From: Fumia xinanensis
Lineage (GTDB): Bacteria > Bacillota > Clostridia > Oscillospirales > Ruminococcaceae
Reading direction: 5' to 3'
DNA: 64,000 nucleotides
NCBI RefSeq assembly: GCF_014384905.1
Contig: NZ_JACRSV010000001.1
Coordinates: forward strand, 682,001 to 746,000
Below the pieces are notes generated by a model. That model saw only the letters and a list, made by a program, of their open reading frames with translations. It had not been told where the DNA came from and did not search any database. The position numbers and the translations under genes are program-made. Below are positions 16,716-24,208 of the stretch, piece by piece (the first letter of the stretch is position 1; each line of letters begins with the position of its first letter).

Positions 16716-18311
16716 ATGAACAAGCGATTCCTTTTTCCTCTGATCATTTCAATTCTTTTTTCCCTGCTGCTATTTTCCTGTGGCAAGGAATTGACTCCTT
16801 TATATTACGACATTGACACAGCGCCGATTAATCTCGACCCCCAGTCTGCGGCGGACTATTCCTCCCAGCTTATCATCAACAGCCTATTTGAGGGGTTGCT
16901 GCGCAGCGGGGAGAATGGGGAAGTCAAACCTGCGGCGGCAGAGAGCTACACCATCAGCGACGACGGCCTTACCTACCGTTTTATCCTGCGGGAGGACGGA
17001 AGATGGTCGAACGGCGAGAGCGTTACAGCTGACGATTTCGTCTTTGCATTTGAGCGGCTTTTCGACCCGGCTACCAATTCTAAACATGCTGGCGATTTTT
17101 TCTGTATTCTAAACAGCGAAAAGGTTTACCGCGGGGAGATTCCCGCGTCCCAATTGGGGGTCAGGGCCATCTCCGCTACCGAACTGGAGATCGTACTTTC
17201 TGAGTATAACTCTCGGTTTCTGCATTTGCTTACCACCGCTCCTGCCATGCCTTGCAATGAGAAATTTTTCCTGGATACCAAGGGTAAATATGGGCTCAGC
17301 GGCAAAATGATACAGGGGAACGGGCCGTTTTACCTCTCTTCCTGGCAGGAAAACGCCCTAAAGCTGCGGCGGAATCAGGAATACAGTTCAGGCGATGAAC
17401 TTGAAGCCGAATCAGTGACCTTTAACATTTTAAGCGCCATGGATACCGAGGCCACCAAGGAAGAACGATTTTTAGACGGAAGGACAGCAGCGGTAGCCAC
17501 TGACGGTATACGCATAGAGGAACTTTCCCGGAAGGGAAACCGGGTTTCCCATAACGAAAATACCGTATGGGGAATCGTATTCCGCGCAGAGGGCACGCCT
17601 TTCGCCAGTACAGACATTCGACGGGCACTGGCCTATGACAGCGACTATCTGGCAATGGAGGGAGCACTTCCGGCCTACTTCACCAAGGCATCGGCCATTG
17701 TGCCTCAGAATATTCGCATCGGGGAGCAGTCTTATCGGGAGCTTGCCGGCAGCGATCTGACCGCAGTTTACGATCCCGAACAGGCAAAAAAACTGTATAA
17801 GAAGGGCCTTGCCGACCAAGGCTTAGAGGGAATTACACAGGCGGTACTTATCGTCCCGGCCGGTATGAGCCACGAGGATTATTTTGCCTACCTCTCCCAG
17901 ATTTGGCAGCGGGATTTGGGGCTTTACCTTACGGTGGAGGTGTTGGAGGCAGAGGAATACCAGCAGAGGCTCCAAAGCGGGGATTTTGACTGCGCTATTG
18001 CGGCCTTGAACGGCGATTACAACAGCCCTTACGCGATTCTGTCCCAGTTTTCTTCGGGTTCCAGCAAAAATATCTCCGGATTTAAAAACACCGATTTTGA
18101 CCGGCTTTTAGCCGAGGCGGTTCAGCAGCCAGACGAAGAAAAGGCGGCGGAAAGCTATAAACAGGCGGAGAAGATGCTGCTCCAAAGCGGAGTATTTTTG
18201 CCTCTCTACTATCAATCTGAATACTTCGTCACGACCCGTGACGCGGCCCTTGTACTCTATGATTTTGACAGCAAAATGGTGGATTTTCGGATGAAAAAGG
18301 CATCCAAATAA
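16716..18311 (+). CDS. Peptide ABC transporter substrate-binding lipoprotein (family 5)
   Basis: 531 residues. A short lipoprotein signal (NKRFLFPLIISILFSLLLFSC) carries its lipobox Cys at residue 21. The mature part shows the family-5 (OppA/DppA) pattern INLDPQSAADYSSQLIINSLFEGLL, the YRFILREDGRWSNGE motif and a C-terminal PLYYQSEYF. The ATG at 16716 follows GGAGGCGG. No permease or ATPase gene is next to it, so it must serve a transporter encoded elsewhere or act alone as a sensor. The next gene, DUF368, starts 30 bases later on the same strand. Confidence 0.88.
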   Translation: MNKRFLFPLIISILFSLLLFSCGKELTPLYYDIDTAPINLDPQSAADYSSQLIINSLFEGLLRSGENGEVKPAAAESYTISDDGLTYRFILREDGRWSNGESVTADDFVFAFERLFDPATNSKHAGDFFCILNSEKVYRGEIPASQLGVRAISATELEIVLSEYNSRFLHLLTTAPAMPCNEKFFLDTKGKYGLSGKMIQGNGPFYLSSWQENALKLRRNQEYSSGDELEAESVTFNILSAMDTEATKEERFLDGRTAAVATDGIRIEELSRKGNRVSHNENTVWGIVFRAEGTPFASTDIRRALAYDSDYLAMEGALPAYFTKASAIVPQNIRIGEQSYRELAGSDLTAVYDPEQAKKLYKKGLADQGLEGITQAVLIVPAGMSHEDYFAYLSQIWQRDLGLYLTVEVLEAEEYQQRLQSGDFDCAIAALNGDYNSPYAILSQFSSGSSKNISGFKNTDFDRLLAEAVQQPDEEKAAESYKQAEKMLLQSGVFLPLYYQSEYFVTTRDAALVLYDFDSKMVDFRMKKASK

Positions 18312-18340
18312 CAGGCATTCCAGAAAGGTACGGACAATAC

Positions 18341-19189
18341 ATGAAATTTATCAAAGATTTCCTCAAGGGCATGGTCATCGGCGTCGCCAACATCATCCCC
18401 GGCGTCAGCGGCGGCACCATGATGGTTGTCATGGGAATTTACGACCGCATGATTGAGAGCATCAGCATGCTCCGCAAGAAATTCAAGCAGAGCGCCCTGT
18501 TCTTATTACCCTTGCTGCTGGGGGCGGGGGCGGGCATTTGGCTGTTTTCCAGCGGAATCGCCTACATGCTTACCAATCACCAAGTCATCACAAACTTTTT
18601 CTTCATTGGGCTCATTGTGGGGAGTATCCCCATGGTCTTTCAAAAGGCCACCGAGTCAGAATTCAAAAAACGAAACCTCATTCCCTTTGTCATCACGCTG
18701 GCGGTCATGATCGCCACACTGCTCATAAGCCCGGTGGACAGCACCGAGATCATCCGCACTTTGGATGCCGTGCAGTTCATCCGGCTGACCCTGTTCGCGG
18801 CGTTTGCGGCCACAGCCATGATTATTCCCGGTATCAGCGGCTCTTTCGTCATGATGATGCTTGGGGTTTACGGCAGCATTGTCACGGCGGTGAGCGAGTT
18901 TAACATCCCGCTGCTCATCCCCATTGGGTTGGGGGTTGTCATCGGCATTGTGGGCGGAGCGAAGGTCATCCACCTGATGCTCAAACGCTTCCCCCAGGCC
19001 ATGTACTTCGGTATCCTCGGTTTTGTGGTGGGGAGCGTTCCCGCCATTTTCCCAGAGGGCTTCCGGTTCGACGGGACGGGCGTGATCGCTATTTTGGCGC
19101 TGATTATCGGCGGGGCGCTGTCCTATCTTTCCTCGGCCGACTGGGTCAAGGCATACTTCACCCGGAAAAAGGCGGGGGAGGAAGAGTAG
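18341..19189 (+). CDS. DUF368 membrane protein, polyprenyl-phosphate transporter (PopT-type)
   Basis: 282-residue integral membrane protein with about eight predicted helices. Two inverted-half motifs are visible, NIIPGVSGGTMMVV near residue 18 and MIIPGISGSFVMMM near 165, the hallmark of the DUF368 fold. DUF368 proteins have been reported to return undecaprenyl phosphate across the membrane for wall synthesis. Start ATG at 18341 after GAAAGG. It follows the binding-protein gene closely and converges with the RHH gene, whose stop lies five bases away, with no terminator visible between them. Confidence 0.9.
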   Translation: MKFIKDFLKGMVIGVANIIPGVSGGTMMVVMGIYDRMIESISMLRKKFKQSALFLLPLLLGAGAGIWLFSSGIAYMLTNHQVITNFFFIGLIVGSIPMVFQKATESEFKKRNLIPFVITLAVMIATLLISPVDSTEIIRTLDAVQFIRLTLFAAFAATAMIIPGISGSFVMMMLGVYGSIVTAVSEFNIPLLIPIGLGVVIGIVGGAKVIHLMLKRFPQAMYFGILGFVVGSVPAIFPEGFRFDGTGVIAILALIIGGALSYLSSADWVKAYFTRKKAGEEE

Positions 19190-19193
19190 GCTT

Positions 19194-19409
19194 TCAGGTG
19201 TTTTCCTGTGGCTTTGACATATCCTCGACAATGATGTTGTCCAATCCGTGTTCCAATACCATAGAGATAATTTTGTTGCGGGAAAGATGGGCTTTTATGG
19301 CCAAATCTTCTGCGCGCTGCAAGACATCTGTGGGCAGGCGGATTGTCGTGATACGATAGCCGTCCTCCCCGCGGATCTTGATTCTCAGTGGTTCCCACTC
19401 TCCTTGCAT
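19194..19409 (-). CDS. Small ribbon-helix-helix DNA-binding protein
   Basis: 71 residues. The centre reads YRITTIRLPTDVLQRAEDLA followed by LSRNKIISMVLEHGLDNI, the strand-helix-helix pattern of CopG/Arc repressors. The ATG at 19409 follows AAAGGATGG; a longer frame back to 19490 has no ribosome site. A near-perfect sigma-A promoter at 19593-19620 lies about 180 bases upstream and is flanked by two copies of one operator, probably bound by the XRE protein encoded on the other side. No toxin gene accompanies it, so a toxin-antitoxin reading is not supported. Confidence 0.8.
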   Translation of the reverse strand: MQGEWEPLRIKIRGEDGYRITTIRLPTDVLQRAEDLAIKAHLSRNKIISMVLEHGLDNIIVEDMSKPQENT

Positions 19410-19575
19410 AAAACCATCCTTTCCAGTGTCCGTTGCTCGTTTCTCCGGCAGAAAGCCCGAAAACCGCGGCATGTCCCTCAGTCTCTGCATTGCGGCGCAG
19501 TTCCGATTGTACGGGAGGGGGTCTGCCTGATTGCGGGTGGTGGATCCGGGCTTTCTGTCGGGGAAGCGAAATAAA

Positions 19576-19634
19576 TTAACCTTGTACGGTTAATTATAGC
19601 ATAAAAAAATTAAATGTCAACCATGTATGGGTAA
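19576..19634. promoter_or_regulatory. Minus-strand promoter with two matching operators
   Basis: The minus strand reads TTGACA (19620-19615), 16 bases, TATAAT (19598-19593), both consensus boxes, aimed at the RHH gene. Two related 18-base sites overlap its ends: TTAACCTTGTACGGTTAA at 19576-19593 and TCAACCATGTATGGGTAA at 19617-19634. Their centres are 41 bases apart, about four helical turns, which suits a repressor binding both on one face. The divergent XRE gene is the natural candidate. Confidence 0.6.
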
Positions 19635-19686
19635 TTTTGCATTTTACTCTAAAGAACTGGTTGAAAAATTTATGGAGGTTGTAATT

Positions 19687-19920
19687 ATGACGTTGCATCG
19701 ACTTATTGTAAACAGAATTCAGGGACTATGTGACGAAAAAGGAATTTCCATTAATAAGATGGCAAAAATATGTGGTGTTACACAGTCTACCATTGACAAT
19801 ATTATGAAGGGGAACAGTATAAATCCTAAAATCGAAACAATTTTTAATATATGCAATGGAATGGGCCTGACATTGGGCGAATTTTTTGGTACCGCCGATT
19901 TCGATGCGTTGAAACAATAG
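19687..19920 (+). CDS. XRE-family transcriptional regulator
   Basis: 77-residue protein that is almost only a Cro/C1-type helix-turn-helix: ISINKMAKICGVTQSTIDNIM, then INPKIETIFNICNGMGLTLGEFF. The ATG at 19687 follows TGGAGGT; an in-frame ATG at 19627 lies just past the right operator and lacks a site. It is divergent from the RHH gene and probably represses it through 19576-19634. Its lower GC than neighbours fits a mobile accessory regulator. Confidence 0.85.
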   Translation: MTLHRLIVNRIQGLCDEKGISINKMAKICGVTQSTIDNIMKGNSINPKIETIFNICNGMGLTLGEFFGTADFDALKQ

Positions 19921-19930
19921 AATAATCCGC

Positions 19931-19952
19931 GGGGCGATGTGGGCATCGCCCC
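19931..19952. repeat. Short REP-like palindrome
   Basis: A perfect 9-bp stem GGGGCGATG-tggg-CATCGCCCC is followed by TACG and no T run. It sits 10 bases after the XRE gene. It looks like a short extragenic palindromic element rather than a terminator. Confidence 0.4.
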
Positions 19953-20038
19953 TACGATGGTATTGTAACACTGTTTCGCACCTCTTTTAACGGAATGCCG
20001 TTAAACTGGAAAAATTTTGTGTTTTTCGCAAAATATCC

Positions 20039-20067
20039 TTTACAAACTTGCCCTTTTGTGCTATACT
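20039..20067 (+). promoter_or_regulatory. Sigma-A promoter of rpsO
   Basis: TTTACA and TATACT are spaced by 17 bases, leaving a leader of about 100 bases. rpsO leaders are often autoregulated by S15, but no specific fold is recognised here. Confidence 0.6.
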
Positions 20068-20171
20068 ATCTCCTGTTACCGCATAGATGGTCTTGTGGAT
20101 TAAGCCCGCATTCGGGACGTTACCTGCCCTTGACTATTGTGCCGGCAAATATTTGAAAGAGGTGACTCATT

Positions 20172-20438
20172 ATGATGAGAAAAGAAGAAAAAACCCAGGT
20201 AATTGAAGAGAACAAGCTCCACGACGGCGACACAGGTTCCCCTGAAGTCCAGATCGCTATTCTCACCAAGAGAATCAACGACCTGACCGAACATTTGAAA
20301 AACAACAAAAACGACCACCACAGCCGCAGAGGCCTGCTCAAGATGGTCGGACGCCGCCGCAACCTCTTGAACTACCTTATCAAAACCGATATCGAGCGTT
20401 ACCGCGCCATCATCGCGAAGTTGGGTATCCGTAAGTAA
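20172..20438 (+). CDS. rpsO: 30S ribosomal protein S15
   Basis: 88 residues, the usual length. It binds 16S rRNA in the platform of the small subunit. The conserved DTGSPEVQIAILTKRI, LKNNKNDHHSRRGLL and VGRRRNLLNYL stretches are all present. ATG codons at 20172 and 20175 are both possible after AGAGGTG. The order rpsO-pnp is conserved across bacteria, but here a terminator and about 215 bases separate them. Confidence 0.97.
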   Translation: MMRKEEKTQVIEENKLHDGDTGSPEVQIAILTKRINDLTEHLKNNKNDHHSRRGLLKMVGRRRNLLNYLIKTDIERYRAIIAKLGIRK

Positions 20439-20452
20439 TTTTTGGCTTTTAG

Positions 20453-20478
20453 GGCAGATGGGAAACCGTCTGCCTTTT
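20453..20478 (+). terminator. Terminator after rpsO
   Basis: GGCAGATGG-gaaa-CCGTCTGCC (nine pairs, one G-T, GNRA-type loop) followed by TTTT, 14 bases after the stop. Readthrough into pnp is possible. Confidence 0.8.
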
Positions 20479-20653
20479 GGCATATTTGGACGGCTGTCGG
20501 ACTTTGCTGTTTTATGGAGCCGGGCCGCCCGAGAGAAAGTAATTTTTGATGCGCAGTAAAAGTAGGGGTTTAGCATTAAATCGTGTATCCGGGGTTTCCG
20601 GGTGTAGGATTTATTGCTAAGGCCTGCCGCTGCGCCAAGAGGAGGATTTATTC

Positions 20654-22768
20654 ATGGCACATGAAGTCAGAACCTTTGAGACCACCTTTGCAGGCCGCAA
20701 ACTGGTCGTCGAAACCGGCAAGACCAGCGAACTGACAAACGGTTCCTGCTGGGTCCGCTACGGCGAAACCGTCGTAATGGCAAACGTCACCGCTTCGGCA
20801 AAACCTCGCGACGGCATCGACTTTTTCCCTCTGTCCGTCGATTATGAGGAAAAACTCTACTCCGTCGGCAAAATCCCCGGCTCTTTCTTAAAAAGGGAAG
20901 GCCGCCCCACCGAAAAGGCGATCCTCACCTCCCGTATGATCGACCGCCCCATCCGTCCGCTGTTCCCCAAGGACATGCGCAATGACGTTTCCGTCGTCGT
21001 CACCGTCCTTGCCAGCGACGTGGACAACTCTCCCGAAATCGCAGGCTTTATCGCCGCGTCCATCGCCATCAACATCTCTGACATCCCCTTTGCGGGCCCC
21101 ATCGCCGCTATCAGCGTGGGTTTGGTGGACGGGGAGATCGTCTTAAACCCCATCACCGCTCAGCGGGAAGTTTCTGACCTGAATTTAACCGTTGCAGGCT
21201 CTGCTGACAAAATCGTCATGATCGAAGCTGGCGCCAACGAAGTGCCCAACGACGTGATGCTCAACGCCATCGCCGCCGGCCACGAGGAAATCAAGAAGAT
21301 GGTGGCCTTTATTTCCGACATCCAGAAGGAAATCGGCAAACCGAAATTCGAGTTTAATTCCATGGAAGTGCCCACCGACATGTTCGACGCGATTTACGAC
21401 TTCGCCGCCGACCGGGTCAAAGTGGCGCTGGACACCAACGACAAAAACGTCCGCGACGAGCGGCTCCAGCCTATCGTCGATGATATTCACGCAAAATTCG
21501 ATGAAGTTTACCCCGAGCAAGAAGCGGTCATTGACGAGTGCATCTACAAATTGCAGAAGAAAATCGTCCGCCGCTGGCTTTTGGACGAGCAGAAACGTGT
21601 GGACGGCCGCGGCATGGATGAAATCCGTCCTCTGGCCGCTGAGGTTGATTTGCTGCCCCGCGTACACGGCTCCGGCATGTTCACCCGCGGACAGACCCAG
21701 GTGCTGACCGTTGCGACTCTGGGCCCCGTCAGCGACGCCCAGTTCTTGGACGGCATCGACGAGGACGTGGAAAAACGCTATATGCACCAGTACAACTTCC
21801 CGTCTTATTCCGTCGGTGAGACCCGCCCCTCCAGAGGCCCCGGCCGCCGCGAAATCGGTCACGGCGCTTTGGCGGAGAAGGCCCTCGTCCCGGTGCTCCC
21901 CTCTGTTGACGAATTCCCCTACGCCATGCGTCTGGTTTCCGAGGTGCTTTCCTCCAACGGTTCCACCTCCCAGGCTTCCATCTGCGGCTCCACGCTGGCC
22001 CTGATGGCGGCAGGCGTTCCCATCAAAGCCCCCGTCGCCGGTATTTCCTGCGGCCTCATCACTGAAGGCGACCGTTGGATGACAATGGTTGACATCCAGG
22101 GCCTCGAGGACTTCTTCGGAGATATGGACTTTAAGGTTGGTGGCACCCACAAAGGCATCACCGCCATCCAGGTGGACATCAAGATCGACGGCCTGACCAT
22201 GGACATCATTGCCGAGGCCTTTGAAAAAACCGAAAAGGCGAGAAAATACATTTTGGACGACATCATGCTCAAGGCGATTCCCGCGCCCCGCGACCATGTT
22301 TCCAAGTACGCGCCCAAGATGAAATCCACGACCATCGCCACCGATAAGATCCGTGAAGTTATCGGCACCGGCGGTAAGGTCATCCAGAAAATCTGCGCTG
22401 AGTGCGACGTTAAAATCGACATCACCGAAGACGGAAAGGTATTCGTCCTTGGCATCGACCAGGAAAACGTCGACCGCGCCATGTATATCGTTGAGACCAT
22501 CGCCAAGGACCCCGAGGTGGGCGCCATCTACAAAGGCCGCGTCACCCGTTTGATGAACTTCGGCGCCTTTGTCGAGATTGCTCCCGGCAAGGAGGGCCTA
22601 GTTCACATCTCCAAGCTTGAGAACCATCGTGTCGAGAAGGTGGAGGACGTGGTGCAGCCCGGCGACGAAGTGTATGTCAAAGTCACTGAAATCGACGACC
22701 AGGGACGCATCAACCTGTCCAGAAAAGACGCCATGAACGACATCGCCAAGAAAAACGCGCAGGCGTAA
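20654..22768 (+). CDS. pnp: Polynucleotide phosphorylase
   Basis: 704-residue phosphorolytic 3'-5' exoribonuclease acting in mRNA decay as a trimer. Order: first RNase PH domain with FFPLSVDYEEKLYSVGKIPG, a helical linker, the catalytic second RNase PH domain with the phosphate-binding GSTSQASICGSTLALMAAGVP and the Asp-rich GDMDFKVGGTHKG, a KH domain with the IGTGGKVIQ loop near 570, and an S1 domain starting IYKGRVTRLMNFGAFVEI near 625. GGAGG lies ahead of the ATG. Length and motifs are normal. Confidence 0.97.
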   Translation: MAHEVRTFETTFAGRKLVVETGKTSELTNGSCWVRYGETVVMANVTASAKPRDGIDFFPLSVDYEEKLYSVGKIPGSFLKREGRPTEKAILTSRMIDRPIRPLFPKDMRNDVSVVVTVLASDVDNSPEIAGFIAASIAINISDIPFAGPIAAISVGLVDGEIVLNPITAQREVSDLNLTVAGSADKIVMIEAGANEVPNDVMLNAIAAGHEEIKKMVAFISDIQKEIGKPKFEFNSMEVPTDMFDAIYDFAADRVKVALDTNDKNVRDERLQPIVDDIHAKFDEVYPEQEAVIDECIYKLQKKIVRRWLLDEQKRVDGRGMDEIRPLAAEVDLLPRVHGSGMFTRGQTQVLTVATLGPVSDAQFLDGIDEDVEKRYMHQYNFPSYSVGETRPSRGPGRREIGHGALAEKALVPVLPSVDEFPYAMRLVSEVLSSNGSTSQASICGSTLALMAAGVPIKAPVAGISCGLITEGDRWMTMVDIQGLEDFFGDMDFKVGGTHKGITAIQVDIKIDGLTMDIIAEAFEKTEKARKYILDDIMLKAIPAPRDHVSKYAPKMKSTTIATDKIREVIGTGGKVIQKICAECDVKIDITEDGKVFVLGIDQENVDRAMYIVETIAKDPEVGAIYKGRVTRLMNFGAFVEIAPGKEGLVHISKLENHRVEKVEDVVQPGDEVYVKVTEIDDQGRINLSRKDAMNDIAKKNAQA

Positions 22769-22781
22769 ACAGAAAAAACCT

Positions 22782-22819
22782 GAATCCCCGGGACGTTTTC
22801 GCGTTCCGGGGATTCTTTG
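22782..22819 (+). terminator. Terminator of pnp
   Basis: GAATCCCCGGGACG pairs with CGTTCCGGGGATTC (one mismatch) and is followed by TTTGTT. Confidence 0.75.
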
Positions 22820-22862
22820 TTCAAGCGGGGCGGCGGCCCCAAAAACCGAAAGGAGAACGCCC

Positions 22863-23519
22863 ATGGACTTTAAAAAACGAAATGTCTTGCTGTTCGATCT
22901 GGACGGCACCCTCACCGATCCCAAAGAGGGGATCACCACCTGCGTCCAGGTGGCCCTTGAGCGGTGCGGCGTCATTGTCGAGGATCGGGACGCCCTCTGT
23001 CCCTTCATCGGCCCTCCTTTGAAGGAGGCTTTTATGAGGTTTTACGGCTTCGACAGCGAAAAAGCCGACGAAGCGGTAAGAGCTTATCGGGAGCGGTTCG
23101 CCACGGTGGGAAAGTTTGAGAATAAGGTATACGATGGGATGGAAGGCTTTTTGCAGAACTTGTGCAGCCACGGCAAGCGGCTGATGGTGGCCACCTCCAA
23201 GCCGGAAATCTTCGCCAAGGAGATTCTCGAGCACTTCGGCCTCGCCCGGTATTTTTCCTTCATCGGAGGGGCGCTGCTGGACGACAGCCGGGTCCTCAAG
23301 GAGGACGTTGTCGCCTACGTACTCCAGGAAAACGGGGTTTTGCCTCAAGAAGCGGTAATGATCGGCGACCGGGAGCACGACGTAATGGGCGCCCACAAAA
23401 ATGACGTACCCTGTATTGGCGTGCTGTACGGCTACGGTGGCAGGGAAGAGCTGCTCCATGCCGGGGCAGAGGCTGTCGCGGATACGCTGGATGAACTGGC
23501 AGACCTTTTGATAGAATAA
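22863..23519 (+). CDS. HAD-family phosphatase, phosphoglycolate-phosphatase-like
   Basis: 218-residue cytoplasmic phosphatase. The nucleophile motif is LLFDLDGTLTD (DxD), motif II lies in MVATSKPEIFAKEIL, and motif IV is MIGDREHDVMGA. A helical cap at about 16-80 and the C-terminal GVLYGYGGREEL match the Gph/PgpB-like group. The substrate could be phosphoglycolate, pyrophosphate or a nucleotide; the sequence does not decide. AAAGGAG precedes the ATG. It lies just behind the pnp terminator, so it probably has separate expression. Confidence 0.88.
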   Translation: MDFKKRNVLLFDLDGTLTDPKEGITTCVQVALERCGVIVEDRDALCPFIGPPLKEAFMRFYGFDSEKADEAVRAYRERFATVGKFENKVYDGMEGFLQNLCSHGKRLMVATSKPEIFAKEILEHFGLARYFSFIGGALLDDSRVLKEDVVAYVLQENGVLPQEAVMIGDREHDVMGAHKNDVPCIGVLYGYGGREELLHAGAEAVADTLDELADLLIE

Positions 23520-23597
23520 TTTTTTAAAAGATGAAGAAACCGGCGTTTCGAACAGAAGCATCGGTTTTTTGTTTGCAAAGTTTCACAAATTCCCCCA

Positions 23598-23626
23598 TTG
23601 ACAATAAAAAATATTGTTGTTATAAT
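23598..23626 (+). promoter_or_regulatory. Consensus promoter with MarR operator in the spacer
   Basis: TTGACA and TATAAT, both perfect, are spaced by 17 bases. The inverted repeat ACAATA-N5-TATTGT (23601-23617) fills the spacer, so a bound dimer would block the polymerase. This fits autorepression of the MarR-ABC operon. Confidence 0.75.
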
Positions 23627-23676
23627 GTTGCATATCGGACAGTTTGATGGCGGACATTTTATTAATAGGAGGAAAT

Positions 23677-24114
23677 ATGCAGAACGGTAATATTGGCATC
23701 GAGCTTCGTTATCTCAACAACCTGATTCGCCGGTATGTGGACAACAAGCTCCATAAAAAGTATATTGACAGCGTCACCGGCACCAACGGCTGGATCATCG
23801 GGTACATCGCCGACCATGGCGACGTCTATCAGAAGGATTTGGAGACGGAATTTGGGATTACCCGTTCCACTGCGTCCAAGGTGGTCAGTTTGATGGTGCA
23901 GAAGGGGCTTATCGAGCACCGCAGCGTCCCCCAAGACGCACGGCTCAAAAAGCTGGTGCTCACTGACAAGGCGCTGGAGCTTTCAAAGCTGATGAACCAG
24001 GATCATGAAGCGGTGGAAACCACTCTTAAAAAGGGGTTTACTGAAGAGGAGCTTTCAAACCTTCACTCCTATATCGAGAGAATGAAACAGAATATTCTGG
24101 AGCAAACCGGCTGA
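23677..24114 (+). CDS. MarR-family transcriptional repressor
   Basis: 145 residues with the winged-helix core GDVYQKDLETEFGITRSTASKVVSLMVQKGLIEHR, followed by the wing with DARLKKLVLTDKA and a C-terminal dimer helix. The ATG at 23677 follows TAGGAGGAAAT; the upstream ATG at 23644 has no site. It heads an operon with two ABC exporter genes, the common arrangement in which a drug ligand releases the repressor. The operator is visible in its own promoter. Confidence 0.9.
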   Translation: MQNGNIGIELRYLNNLIRRYVDNKLHKKYIDSVTGTNGWIIGYIADHGDVYQKDLETEFGITRSTASKVVSLMVQKGLIEHRSVPQDARLKKLVLTDKALELSKLMNQDHEAVETTLKKGFTEEELSNLHSYIERMKQNILEQTG

Positions 24115-24208
24115 ACCATCGACCGGTTATTTGCCGAAGCTATTGTTTGACATTCAACTTAGTTTCCAATGGAAACAGTCCTATCAAGAAACAATTATGG
24201 AGGTACCC

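Noticed and set aside
19194..19920. Toxin-antitoxin reading of the RHH/XRE pair
   Set aside because: Both proteins are DNA-binding only, they are divergent rather than in one operon, and no toxin fold is present.
21185..22297. 370-codon minus-strand frame in pnp
   Set aside because: Antisense shadow of a highly conserved gene with strong codon bias.
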